A DNA stretch of 64,000 bases, taken from Thalassia testudinum. Taxonomy: Eukaryota; Streptophyta; Magnoliopsida; Alismatales; Hydrocharitaceae. The stretch spans positions 38,329,001-38,393,000 of the forward strand of contig JAZHRO010000003.1 of the NCBI GenBank assembly GCA_037157565.1. The letters run 5' to 3'. Below, piece after piece: positions 43,420-55,875 of this stretch (positions are counted from its first letter, which is position 1; every line of letters begins with the position of its first letter). The translations under genes and the position numbers were made by a program. The notes below the pieces were generated by a model. It saw nothing but the letters and a program-made list of their open reading frames with translations. It had not been told where the DNA came from and made no database searches.

Positions 43420-44651
43420 GCACTAGAAGGAAGTTGGAAGGACAAGGAAAAAAAATGAAACCCTGTAGCAGAAAAATACAAGCTTGTCTTTAAATTGGGT
43501 GGCCTAAGGACCTATGCCTCAGAAATAAACTCAAACCACACCATGAATTTGGTGTTGTCCTTTCTCTCGAAGATGGTGAAGTTGGGTCGGCAAAGTAGGG
43601 GTAGTGTGCCCTGATGGACGCTAATTATGCCAAACCCCTACTTAAGTCCTTTGACAATCGAGCCCCCCAGCTTAGCACCTTTTGAAGCAAGCAGACGTCA
43701 CTAATTTGAAGTGCATTCAAGAGAGTACCTTGAAATGGACATTGTGAATCCTAGGGCCAACGTCTACTCAATTAGTTAGGCTTGCGATAGTAGTGCTTTC
43801 GAAATGTGATAGGCCCTGTTAATGGGTTGATCCCTTAATAGTTCTTTTGAAAATGCGTGAATGTGGACAACCAAGAGTTTTTTAAGCAAGATTATTGAGG
43901 ATGAAGTGAGTTTTAGGATTCGAATCTTGCTTAGTAGCTTTTAGGATTCAAATATTAGGTGTATTCAACCAAGTTTTTTTATGGTCAAACCATGTTTGAA
44001 AGCGCAGGCTCAAGTATTTTCCTTTATTAATCAAGAAAATATGGAGTGCCTGGCTTGACCTGACTATTTGAATCCTATGGGCAGCTACAGGATGAATCGA
44101 TTTTAAATTAGGTGGTGCGGCTCAAACAATTCAACCAACTGGCCTAGATGCACCACCAATTAAGGCACACAGAAGGTGATTAACCTAATCTGATTTCTAC
44201 TCTTTTATGTGTTGATGCGTGTACGGATTCCACATATCAGAATCTCGGTTGAGTACATATAATGAAAAGAGGTTATGTGCCTCAAATGTGGGTGTGTGTA
44301 GTGTGTATGTTAATTTTTGTCCCACAATTAGAAAGTATATATATATATATTTTATATGGGGTGAGATGAAAGGAGGTGGGAAACAAGACAAGCAACTTCT
44401 ATCCTAGGGTTTGTGAAATACCTAAGTAGATTAGGTCTTGATTATTAAGGTGGTGAAATGAACTAGTGGGTGGGGAAGTTGGGGAATACACTTACAAACT
44501 ACTTCACCCACAGTTTACTCCGATCTACAGCAATTGGATCTCCCTAGTAGGATACCTGCATGACCGCAAATCAGAGGCAAGAAGGTTTAGTCAATAACTA
44601 AATGCAAAGAAACACGAAAAATAAGAAAGAAAATTCGCAACGTTGCAACAA
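43420..44651 (-). other. leader of element C; PBS damaged
   Basis: It matches B's leader in blocks on the opposite strand. Next to the LTR the expected TGGCG...GGGGAGGCAACG is reduced to TTGTTGCAACG (around 44640-44650), so the primer site looks deleted. Before the gag ATG a pyrimidine-rich stretch ends CTTCTAG TGCATG. Confidence 0.62.
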
Positions 44652-46329
44652 TGATTAGCGAGGTTTTTGTGAGGAAAAGTTAGGGTTTCGAGAGAACCCG
44701 TCATCATAGTTGCAAAAGTTGTTATCAAATAAGATTTACCAAACCTCGAAAGGGAGTCTCGGGTTGAACATCGGGAGGAGACATTTGTTTCTTTGAAATC
44801 CGCATTTCACTTTGTTTCTTTTTGGTGTTTTGTATTTGCTATTTTTTTGGCTTTTTATGATAGCGTGGAAACAAGCAGGAATATTATCTATACTAAGATA
44901 TTCTAGAAAGTAGGAAAGAACTATTCTACTTTCTAAGTATGAAGGAAGAGAGAAAATAAAAAAACTACCTCTTGAAAAATGCTTGATAAATGTTTATTGC
45001 AAATGCTTCTACACTATGAAAGCAGTAAAAGGGAAAGGGGGTGAGAGAAATCCTCTTTGTCGACTACTTGGAGGATGAAGCTGCATTGACGTGGCTTGGA
45101 CGAAAATGTTAAGAAGTTGGACAATAGAGAATGGCATCAGATGATGAGGGGAGGATGGGCGGTGTCATGGCGAGATCTGCTTCCTGGAATGGGGTTGACG
45201 AGATGATTGATGAGAGCTCCATGAATGGTTATGAGAGGGTGGAAAATAATTTCTTCTTTTCTCTAGTGGAGCACCCCAAAGGCTTAGGACACATACTCAT
45301 GGTTTGTTTTGAGCTCTAGAGTAGGTGAGGAGAGCATAGGAAGGGATGAAGAGAAATGGGAGAGGTGTAGGGCTTTATATAATGGTGGAGAGGGTTGTAT
45401 TTACGTGCATGGGTCAACGGCAACATTTAAAACATCGCTGAAGACCTGCCTTGGATGTCACTGAACCTTGCACGCACCACAACTGGCACTCGCCAGCTAA
45501 GGCATGGTCCACGATTAGCTGTTGGATTATAATCTCGTGGCTGAGGATCGCACGGAGATCGTGCCTCTCACTTGCATCAGATGTCATGTGAGATTGTGCA
45601 TCCAATCGTCCGTAATCTCACATTGCACCTTCCATGCAGCCACGTAGCTCCATAGGCGTCACTTGATCATCATCGAATGACGTTGGTTGCACACATAGCT
45701 TGCCTTACCGCTGTGAAGCAGCCAGTGGAGGGCGACATGGCTCAATCAGGCCCATCGACCTGAGATCGCATGGCCCAATTTATTCTGCACTTTAGTTGAG
45801 AAGTGCAGATTGAGTTTTGAGCGCGGGTCGCTACTTTGGGAGCACCTCTGCACACCATTTCACAAAAGAGGCTTGAATGTTGCATTTTTTTTTTCCAGCA
45901 GCCGAGGGTCATGTGATGTAAGCTGTTGGATTTTCATTCAACAGCTAGGATCTCACGTGGGAGGTGTCCTTGGGGAAGAACAATGGCTACGTTAGGCAAT
46001 TTGGATGGTGCCACATGGCACCATCGGACGATCCACCTTTCTTTGCTTGCAGAGGATGCCATGGTGCTTGAATTTAGATGAATTTCGTGTTGCCAGACTA
46101 CGATCATCGCTCCGGATCCATCTGTATGGTCAAATTTTTCATTTGAAGCTTCAAAATGTCACACCTTGCTTCTTGGCCACAATAATGCATGAATTAGAGT
46201 ACAATTTATACAGAACACACTAAAGGCAATATGACGAATGTTATGTGGTATTTATATTTTGGATCGCAATCCAAAGCTTAGGAACTCTCATAAGTAGGCA
46301 TTTTATCATGAATACATGAGTTTTTATCA
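44652..46329 (-). repeat. C 5' LTR (1678 bp)
   Basis: On the minus strand it starts TGATAAAAACTCATG (46329) and ends CCTCGCTAATCA (44652). There is a TATA box TATATAAAG at 45374-45382. It aligns with 15355-16066 in U3 and with B's LTR in U5 (GGTTGAACATCGGGAG and GGTTGAACATAGGGAG). ACTAT (46330-46334) would be its right target duplication. Confidence 0.75.
45921..45946 (-). other. U3 hairpin in C 5' LTR
   Basis: AGCTGTTGGA and TTCAACAGCT form a 10-bp stem with one G-U pair; the loop is TTTTCA. Confidence 0.6.
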
Positions 46330-47403
46330 ACTATTCAGGTTATAACCAAGATGCCATAAGTCCTAAAGATCAAGATAAGGCAACAGTCACATGTCGCTTT
46401 TATACCTTTGCCTTTTGTAGAAGGTCGTTCAGACTTTGCAATGTAATTGCCACTTTTCAAGGGGTATAATGGCTTTATTTTCGAACATGGCAGGAGACTT
46501 TATGGAAGTATTTATGGATGATTTCTCAATTTTTGATGACTCATTTGACTCTTGTTTAGCTAATCGTATGAAAGTTATGAAGAAATGCATTGAGCTTAAT
46601 TTAATATTTAGCTAGGAAAAGAATCATTTCATGTTCCAAGAAGGGATGATACTAAGGATGTGGTCTATAACAAAGGAATAAAGGTAGATAAAGTCAAGGA
46701 GGATCTAATTACAAAACTCCCACCACCTACATTTATTAAGCAACTCAGATCTTTTCTTTATCATGTGGTCTTCTATAGAAGATTCATCAAAGATTTCTCT
46801 AAGGTTGTAATGCCTCTGAATAACCTATTATTGAAAGACCATACCTTTCAATTTGATAATTCATGTCTTAAGTCGTTTAATTTACTCAAAGAATTTGTAA
46901 CCCAAACCCGAATCTTGCAACCACTTGAATGGGCTTTATCGTTTGAAATCATGTGCGAGTGCTTTTGATCATGTCGTCGGTGGTAGCTTGTGTTAGAGAG
47001 TTGAGAAGAAATCAATTGTGATTTACTACTCTAGCAAGACTTTGGATATTCTCATAAGAACTACATAACTACAAAAAAGGAATTGCTAGCCATAGCCTTT
47101 TCTTTGGAAAAGGTCATATCTTATCAATTAGACGCCCACATCATAGTCTACATAGACCACTAAACTTTGAGACATCTCCAAGCCAAGGAGGATGCTAAAC
47201 CAAGATTAATAAGGTAGATCCTATTGTTCCATGAGTTTGACCTTAAAATCAAAGACAAAGATGAGGCTCAAAATGTTGCCACTAATCTTTTATCCAGGAT
47301 CCTAGTAGAAGACTCTCATCCAACTATTTTGATTACTAATTATTTTCGAGATGAGAGCGTTTTAGCTATTTTAGGTGTCAAAATCACTTGGCTTGCTAAC
47401 ATA
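46330..47403 (+). pseudogene. pol: element H: fragment of an Athila-type RT and RNase H
   Basis: It starts in the middle of RT at the equivalent of GYSGYNQ in E and runs through RNase H. FMDDFS is at 46511-46528, with a KQLRSFLYHVVFYRRFIKDFSK segment in 46660-46968 and FHEFDLKIKDKDE near 47225. It ends at KITWLANI, just short of the integrase. Stops and shifts are many. Its left end is exactly the C LTR and its right end the presumed G LTR. The rest of H should lie outside both insertions. Confidence 0.78.
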
Positions 47404-49939
47404 TGAAGAGAGACTCATCTGGGCTCCTAATTCACCTAAATAAGCTAGTTTACCTAGTTAATTAATTAGTAATATCATTAAATAAACATTAATTAGCAAA
47501 TAAGTTAGTAATAGGTAATGACAATAATTATACCATAAACAGCTTAATTATTGTCTAATAAGCATTCCTTTATATTTAATTAATAATGACTTAAATCTAT
47601 GCATTTATCTATTTCTAATTATGTTAAATTAAGCTTATATGTATTGTATAATATATGTTAATAATCTTAACATTAATAGTAATCATTAAACTTCATAATA
47701 TACAAAGGGACAAAAATGTAATTTTAACCTATAAATATATTATTTAATATATATTTAACCTATAATAAAAAGTTGGAGAAGAAATAAAATTGTATATTTA
47801 AATTAAAAGTTTTCATTTTGTTCCCTAGAAATTATTTCAGATAAGTTCTTTTCATTTCTGTTTGGTCCTTAGTAATTTTCTATTTGGTCCTTCGAGCATT
47901 TCCCAGTTTTTCTCTTCTACATCTATGGTCAGCGATGACCGATAACTTTTCTCTCCGATGTCCGAAAATCGAGCAAAGGACTAGTGTTTCCTTGGTCACT
48001 AAGTTTCCTCACAACTAACTCTAACCACCTTCTTCGACATGGACCATCTTGCCATCATTGGAGATGATGATCATCATTCCAATGAATCTACCCTATTTCC
48101 CATCCAAATACTTCCCCCTTCTTCACCTCCGATACCTGTAAATACCCCTCCTCATCTCCAATCTTAGCTGACAGTTCGCTGTCCTAGTTCCCTCAACTGA
48201 GTTGTCAATAAGCTATTCAAGCCTACTTCAACAATCTTCTTCTCTAGATCAGCTCTAGCAAAGGTAATTGTGTTCCTCGATTCTTCATTCTTAGTTCTAC
48301 CACAGTGGTGCAGCTACATGCCTATATTCGTTTCTAATCCGCTTCAACACTTCGTTGGAATTCTTCCTGACCTCGTCTAATTTCATCCAACTTTGGCGAA
48401 GCTTCCCCAGAGTCCTTGACCTTCGTTCATCTAGGTAAGTAATCTAGATCTCTTAGATAGTCCCTTAGATTAGTTTAACGTAGTTAATTAGTTAGATTAG
48501 TGTAGTGTAATCATGGATTAATCCTTCTTCTCTGTCTCCTACAAGGCCAAATCCAGCCTTATCTGGCTTCCTTCCACTAAATCAATCTTTCCTCCACCTT
48601 TCCCAATCCCATGAGATCCTTTTCCATTTCTTTCCCACTTTGATTAGCATATATCCACAATTTACCAAATTCACTCAACCTTCGAATTCTACCATCTATG
48701 GTGAAGCTTCGAAGGATTTAAGCTGCCTAATTGATCACCTAATCACCATCGCCTCACCTTAGACACTTTTTTGCCTTAATTTAAAGATTCATTGATTCTT
48801 GAGTTCTAACGAAATTAGGAACTCTTTCAACTTGACTTGAGCTCGTAGATCCATCTCAAGCTTTCTATCATCAAATTATCATGCTCTTGAAATTACTGAA
48901 GACCTTAGGAAGCTTTTAAGCATGTTTCCTCAATGTTTCATGGTGATTTCATCTCTGATGATCAATTCTCACCTTCACTAGAGGTTTGATGAGTTCCAAT
49001 CACTTTGATCGTGAGAGGAAGATTTTGAATCGATTTCTAGTGATTGTAAATCATTAAAGAAGCTTTCAGTGAGTCATTTCCATCCATTTAATCTTAGTTT
49101 TATTTATCAATTCTCTCTGATGACCTCCTTCCTCAGCTCTGGCAGGCTTGTATAGAGCTTTTCACTTGATCTTCAAGCATTGTAACAGGTCCGTAAGCAT
49201 CAGTAGAACATTTTGAGCATAGTACGATCCTTGGATAGGCCGTTAGATCTTCTGATTGTGCTGTCAATCAATCACACCTAAAAGCTCACGTGATAGACTT
49301 GAGAAGCATGTTTCAATGATCAATTTCTTATCTTTGTGATCCTAATGAGTCCCTGAGTTAATTTGGAGTTGATTTAGATTGTTAGATTGATTAGCATTAC
49401 TTTAGAATAGAAAGTCAACATTTCACTTACTTTCATCAACCTTTGCTGCTTTTGAAGCTTAAAAGCTTATGAGATTAGTTTTAAAAGATGCAATACATTT
49501 TTTAGAATGTTAGAATTATGTTATGGTCGTTTTGAAGCAATTTTGAGTAGTTTTGAAGTCTGATAGAATATCTGAGCTTGATGGGGTCAAAAGAGTAGTA
49601 GGTGAGCTCCTTTGAGCTCTAGGTGAGATTCCACGGCTTCCTCTAGTTGAATGATTGTGTCTTAATCTAATGAAAGTGTTGGGATCATGGTTGATGATTT
49701 ATAATTTGGATTTAATCAGATTTAAACCTTTGTTACTATCCTCTACTGAAGATAAGCTGTGATGTAGCTTCTAGGTAGTTCTCAAGCTTAAGAAGCATTG
49801 CTTGATGCTTTGCGAGTGCAGTGAAGTATTTTAAGTGCTTTATGAACATATTAGGTGTGAGTGAGAGAGGGTTTTAGGTCATTTAGAGCATAGCTACAAC
49901 GAGTATTGAAGCTCTGCTACTGCAAACAACAATGGTGGC
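47404..49939 (+). repeat. G 5' LTR, first part
   Basis: It begins TGAAGAGAGACTC where the H protein match stops; ACATA (47399-47403) would be the left duplication. The first 400 bases are very AT-rich; the rest is unremarkable, with no supported gene. The assignment rests on the PBS at 54091 and the coding break, because no second LTR is in view. Confidence 0.45.
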
Positions 49940-52545
49940 TGTTGACGCGATAAATCGATGTTTGAAAAGTCATTGTGCTATAGTATAGCAAATAAATCAT
50001 GAAAATAGATACAATTTATACTCGAAAGAAATCTAAGGTCGAACGTAGGGAGCAAGTTTTGCAATTAATCTCAAGATCACAATTTGAATCAATTATATGA
50101 GTAATTTCAACCAAAACATAATTCAGAATTATTTGAGAATGAAGTATCAAGAATTCAAGTACCAATGTGCAAAAAAAATAGGGTAAAATGGTATTTGAAT
50201 CACCAATTACCCATATACAATAATAGAAAATATCCAAATAGTATCAATTAATCAAACCAAGTGCACAGTGCACTATCAAAACTCCTTATCAGATGGCTTA
50301 AGTGCTCAGAAGCTATAGTTCAAAGGCACTGTACTTCTCTTTGGATGCTTCCTGTTCCTCTTCTTCTCTTCCTTTCTTTGGCTTTGTCTCCTTTCTTCTT
50401 CCCTCAACTAAGTGTCACACAAGTGTCTGCAAGAGCAAAACCCCCTAACTGTGCACTCTCTTTCTCTCTCCCTTTTCTTTTTCAATGTTTGGTCAAATGC
50501 TTAGGTAATCAGGTATTCAAGGCTTCACATACCTGGGCCAAGGCTGTGGGCCTGGGCCGCAGCCGAGGTGTGAGAGAGTAGGTAGGTCGGTGAGTTAGGG
50601 TGTGGGACCCCACCCCGTGTTCTAAGGCGATATGCCGAGAACACTTTTTCAATTTATACTACTTCAAATGCTTGCCTACTTCTGAGGTAGGATTAAAGAT
50701 AGCACCCATCTTCGCATAGCTGGCAGTAGCCATTCCTTTGTCGAATTCGTGGTCAAGTTGTGGTCAAACACTCCAATTGGTGATCCAAGAGCGATCCTGG
50801 GACGATTCCGCAGCATCTAGAGTTGAGACCTAGTGTTGGCAAGACCTGACGCAAGCTTCAAGCGAGCTTGAACTCGATCGTTAATGGCAGAGAGGATTTG
50901 AAGACCTGAAACAAACAAAATAGCCTCTCGGCCCTGTAAAACAAGTCCAGGAGCTTCGTATGATGATGGCGAACGTGTTGGTGAATGTGGAAATGCATGC
51001 AAGTGAGTGAAAAGGTCGTATGACCTCGATCTACTAGTGGAGAAGGCATTGTGTTGGGTGGAGGGTTTGGAGGGGCAATCAACCTAACAAAGTTAGGGCA
51101 TTTGCTCTTGGGATTGAGGCAAAGGTGTAGTGATAAGTGGCAACCAATTTGGTGGAGCATGGTGGTTGTGCGAACTCATCATAAGTATGCCAACGAGGTG
51201 GAAGACAGAGGGTGTGCAAGCGAGTTGGTGGTCAAAAAGAAGTGTGATTGGTGTAGTTGTGAAGTAAAGATGCTAGAGAACTTAAATGGGTGGTCAACAG
51301 ATGACGGGGAGTAGAGGCAATGCTAATTCTGGAATGGCCGACGCTGGGGACGAAAATGCTTCGGTGAGTAGGAAACAACGAGGAAGATGTCGTCAGGGGT
51401 GTTGGCGGGTACAGCACAACGTAGAAGAGAGAGGGAAGGATAAATTCATGGCAAGTATTGCTAACGAATGAAGAATGGAGTCAGGGGAGATTGTCAGATG
51501 TTGAGGAGCTATTCAACAGGAGAGGAGGGAGGAATTAAGGGTGGTTCCAGTCGAATTCAAGCCTAGAAGGATTGGTGTGCCATGGGGATCCTTGTATAGG
51601 TCTTAGGGAGTTGGTTTAAGCTTCAAAATCAAGCTTTGCAAGCTTGGAAGGTTCACCGAAGCTGGAAACCCAAATCTCTCATGTGTTCACATGAGAGATT
51701 AGGAAAGAGTTGAACCTCAAGAATCAATCTGATTGGAAGAGGATTTCAAGAGGGATCTCTGGTTCAAATTTGTGGAAGTTTCATCAATCAATCAAGGAGA
51801 AATCCTTGATTGATTGTCGTTGGAGCAGTAGGAGTAGGAGTTCTATGTGGCAAGGACCTTTTGAAGAAGAATATGATAAAGTTGAGGGGTTTTGTGTAAG
51901 AAATTTGAAAGTTGAGTGGCCATTTGAGATAAAGAAAATCAGGCTTGGACCAACATGCAAATTAGGTCGAAATAATCTTAAATTGGGTTTAAGTTTTGAT
52001 ACAAACCTAATTTGGATTTAAGGAATCCAATGGTGTAGTTGGATTTTGGTTTTGACCTAGTTTGATTAGGTAATTTATGCAAAAACCCAAATTAGGGTAA
52101 TAGTCTATCTATGGCTCTATTTTGGGTTAAGATGGGTTCTGATTGTCAAATTGATGGTACCAAACCCTAGATAATATTTTTCTATAAATTTTAAGGGGTT
52201 TGGGTGAATTTTATCTTGACCAGAACCACAGCAGATTCAGTGAGTCGATTTTAGGGTACCAGATGTCATTTAATTCCTGAATTGTGTGAAAACCCATTCC
52301 TACCTGCATGGACCCCTTTATTAACCATTAATGACCATATGACCACCCTTAATGAACCCTTGAAATACCCCAAGGTTATTCTGTATTTATGAATTATTAG
52401 AAAAATTACAGAAATAACCCAGTCTTCTTTTCTTCTCAAAATAATTCAACCTACCCAAGAGACCTTCTGACTGATATGTAGGAGCTTTTATGGACTTTAT
52501 CATATCAAATTGAGCTAGTTATGGCTCATGATGGTGTTTCCATCA
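49940..52545 (-). mobile_element. element S: solo LTR of the F/D family
   Basis: The minus strand starts TGATGGAAACACC (52545) and ends TTATCGCGTCAACA (49940), 2606 bp. It matches D's LTR, for example CAAAAACCCAAATTAG, TAAACCCTAGA-like and AGCTAGTTATGGCTCATGATG (other strand) at the U3 end and GGTCGAACGTAGGGAGCAAG near the U5 end. A TATA-like CTATACAAG lies at 51592-51600. There is no interior. The flanks GTGGC and GCGGT match at three of five. Confidence 0.72.
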
Positions 52546-52550
52546 GCGGT

Positions 52551-54084
52551 AAAGTTGAAATTAAGATTGGTCTTAAGTGTCAATAGAGCAAATTAATGGA
52601 TCCAATCGATGATATGGATTGTGCTGAAGTTACTGAAGAAGATTTTAGTTCAAATGCTACAGAATTGATCTGAACTGAAGCTGTGAAGAGGCCATGAAGT
52701 TCTATAGGTGCACGCTGAAGGAAAGTTGGACAACATAGTCGTACCATGTTGGACATTCGAATTTTGATAGCAAATATAAAGAATTGTGATTTATAGCTTC
52801 TTGCCCGAGAGTATTGGGATGGCCTCCCTCAGGTGCTATTATTTGAATATGTTGTGTGTGTGAAGGAGGCTAATCTTTAGAGCCCATTAGGCTAGGGTGC
52901 TTATGTTTGGAGTCCATTAGGGGTGATCCAATTGGGCAGCCCAATAAGGGTGGCTTGCGGGTGTGGACGAATCTTATGTTGACACATGTCACTAGCACTG
53001 GTGCAACTATGGTCTAGCCCAATGTGCCATAAAACCAATTTTTTTGTTAAGTGTGTGGGAAGCTATGCACCTATGTTGAGAAGAATTCCAAGTGTTATAC
53101 TTAACAATTAGAATGTATAAGAGCTAAGCTATACTGAGTGTAACTTGTGTTGAATTGAGATATTAATGATTTCACTAGTTATAAGACAACACTTTTTGAA
53201 ATAAATGATCATCATTTTAATTTTTGCAATGCTTGAGACTCATTCTAAATGGAATTAGTTGCCATGTTATATTGTTTAATTTTCTTGCAATTAATTAATG
53301 CATCTAATGTATTCTAATTATGTAACTAATTAAGTAGTTAATCTATTATAACTTAGTATTCTAATTAAGTTAAGTATCTATATAATGTAATTAAGTCAAC
53401 TAATTAAGTAATTAATTTAAGTAATTATATAACTTAATCAGTAGTAGAGTAAGTTAAGTAGGTTATATGATTATAGTTAATCAAGTTAAGTAGTTTAGTT
53501 AAGTATGGTTTAAGATATGTAATAGATAATTTATTAAGTATTGTATTAAGTTATAAATAAGCAATTACGGAGTATTTAATTTAAAGCAATATATTAAGTT
53601 ATATGATAATCTAAGATTAAGAAGCTAAGCTAAGTAGCAATTAATCATAAGTTAATTTAGTTGTAGCATTAGTTAATAAGTTAAGTAATTACCTTATGGT
53701 TAGTACTAATTAAGTTATTAATAAGTAGTTATATAGAGTATGTTATATATGAATTATTACTTATGTCTTAAGTAATATAAGATAGTAGTATAGATTTAAA
53801 ATTGTTTATATGATTGTAAAGTATAACTTAAGTATATAAGTTGATGTATATTTATTCTAATCGAAGTAATAAGTATAACATATGAAAAATTAGTATTATT
53901 AAGTATAGACAACTTAATTAAGAAAATAAAGAATAATTAAGAATAACTAGTAAATTGAAGGTAAAATAAGCCTTCCAGCAAACGACCTGAACTCAGCCAG
54001 TATAAATTATAAAATATGTTGGTTCTCTTGCTTACTATACTACGACACAAACAACAAATATTATTACTGTGAGAAAACCTATCA
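52551..54084 (+). repeat. G 5' LTR, second part
   Basis: It continues beyond S to AACCTATCA, directly before the PBS. From 53220 to 53960 it is an AT-rich stretch built of TTAAGTA and TAATTAAG words. No gene. With S removed the LTR would be about 4.1 kb, long for this group. Confidence 0.5.
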
Positions 54085-54090
54085 TTTTTT

Positions 54091-54106
54091 TGGCACCGTT
54101 GCAAGG
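54091..54106 (+). other. primer-binding site of element G
   Basis: TGGCACCGTTGCAAGG followed by AGGCAA, an Athila-type site with two changes, six bases after the LTR end. Confidence 0.7.
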
Positions 54107-55128
54107 AGGCAATTTACGTAATTATTCACCATTAGCATTTTTAATTATTTTGTATTATTCTAACATTTAGTTTATATTATTTATTTTAACTTAACATTTT
54201 ATTTTCTTTTAGGAGATCCATTTGAGAGACTTGGTGGAAAGAAGACCTATTTTCCCACTTTCTTTCACCTTTCCTTTTAGCGACAGAGAGACTCTTTTTA
54301 TTCTATTTTGTGATAAGTAGTTAAATTTCCCACTTTTCTGTTTGTTTCATATAGTTAGAAATATAAAAAGGATAAAAATACATTCTATCTAACTAGCAGT
54401 TGTACGGCTTAGGCATCCATTCTAGGATTGCATATTTTCTACTAGATTTTATTTCTATCCTTCTTTTGCATTTGGAGATTACTAAAGACAGGTATGCATT
54501 TATTGTTTTAGTTCCTGTCATTTTGCATATCACACTTATGCAAGACCATCTTTTGATTTGAAAAAGACTAAAAGCGAGACCTTTTATTTTTCTTTTCTTT
54601 AAGAAGACATTTATAAAGAGGAAAATTTTTAACTCATGACATATTTTGTTTGCAAACTTCTGTGTGGGATTTTATATCGCATTCTATTGCATGATATTAT
54701 GCACACGGTAAAATCATATAAGAGACACGAGTCTTTGGTTATATCTGTTCTCTTTTCACCATTTAGGGACTTAGTCGAAAATCAACAAGTTTGTCTCACT
54801 ACCTAAGCCCCAGGGAGCTAGTAGTGTGCCTTTTCAATCCTAGACTTTGGACCTTCGAGCTTACAGGGTCAAGCATCTCGTAGACACTTTGGATGCGTAT
54901 TTGTATTGATATAGTATCTTTTTGCATCTTCTATTTTGTGCGCTTCCATAGGTTTTCTTTTCAATAGAAGAAAATAAAACCTATGTTTATCACTATTATT
55001 AGGTTTTCCTTGCTATAGTTTGTTTCTGTGTGTTGAGTGTACCTTTACACATTTTTACTGTTTATGCACAGGAGACTATCTCTAAGACCATCCCTTGCCA
55101 CTCCATTCCTTCTTTTGCAACTGACCTG
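54107..55128 (+). other. leader of element G
   Basis: Non-coding, T-rich. Just before gag, an ATG at 55064 opens a short Arg/Leu-rich frame like the MLGRRSL start of E, but one base out of frame with the MADQ start. Confidence 0.55.
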
Positions 55129-55176
55129 ATGGCGGATCAGCCTCTATAGAATCCTCCTGAGAACCCTCTAGGTCAG
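55129..55176 (+). pseudogene. gag: start of gag of element G, cut by E
   Basis: Sixteen codons from ATG 55129 begin MADQPL, with a stop at codon 7, then NPPENPLGQ. MADQ matches the second start of E and C gag. E's LTR starts at 55177 and the rest of G is beyond E, outside the window. Confidence 0.6.
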
Positions 55177-55581
55177 TGATTAGCCCATAGTTGTGGGCTA
55201 TTTAAGTATTTAAGTGCCTACACATTAGGTTAATTCTAACATTTATTTAGTATAAATGAGGATGTAAATAGATTAATTCATTGTTTTAATCTAATTACAT
55301 AATCCATACATTGCATTCATATCTTAAGTGCATTTAGAATTAGCTTAGAATAGCATTCATCTAATTAGATAACCAATTAGGTATATTGTTTTTATTAACA
55401 TAGAAGTTGAGGGTCTATACATAAATAACCCTAATATTTTAATAATATTTTCTTTATTCATCTTCTTTCAGAACGGCTGGCTGCCGCTCCAATGCCTGGC
55501 TGCTGCAGTGATGAAGCCATTCAAGGGGGAGCGGATGTGGTGGATCTGGTCGGCGGCTGATTTCAAAATTGTTCAAGACAC

Positions 55582-55590
55582 TATAAAAGG
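55582..55590 (+). promoter_or_regulatory. TATA box in E 5' LTR
   Basis: TATAAAAGG in GACACTATAAAAGGAGCAC, 405 bp from the U3 start. Confidence 0.7.
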
Positions 55591-55847
55591 AGCACGGAGG
55601 CAGCCGAGCTCAGGAGGCCTCCGCCACCGACCCACCACTGTGCAGAGAGAACCTCTCTCTTCCACTCCACACTGCCGGCCTCTACCGTGGCGGCGAGTCT
55701 CCACCACCGTGGGCGTGTGGTGTGACAGGCCACACCGCCATCCGGAGCTCGCCCGCATTACCGTGAGCACATCAACGTGCATCTCCCTCGCCGTCGTCAC
55801 CAACCACCACCGTCGAGCCACTGTGCAATCACCCTTTCAGTCACTTA

Positions 55848-55875
55848 AGACGTCCGGGAAATTTCCCGGACGTCT
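55848..55875 (+). other. perfect 28-bp palindrome in E 5' LTR
   Basis: AGACGTCCGGGAAA is followed directly by its reverse complement TTTCCCGGACGTCT. It lies about 265 bp after the TATA box, so it should be in the RNA. Confidence 0.8.

Noticed and set aside
53220..53960. Satellite array of TTAAGTA-like words
   Set aside because: Words recur but without a fixed period; better described as AT-rich low complexity within G's LTR.
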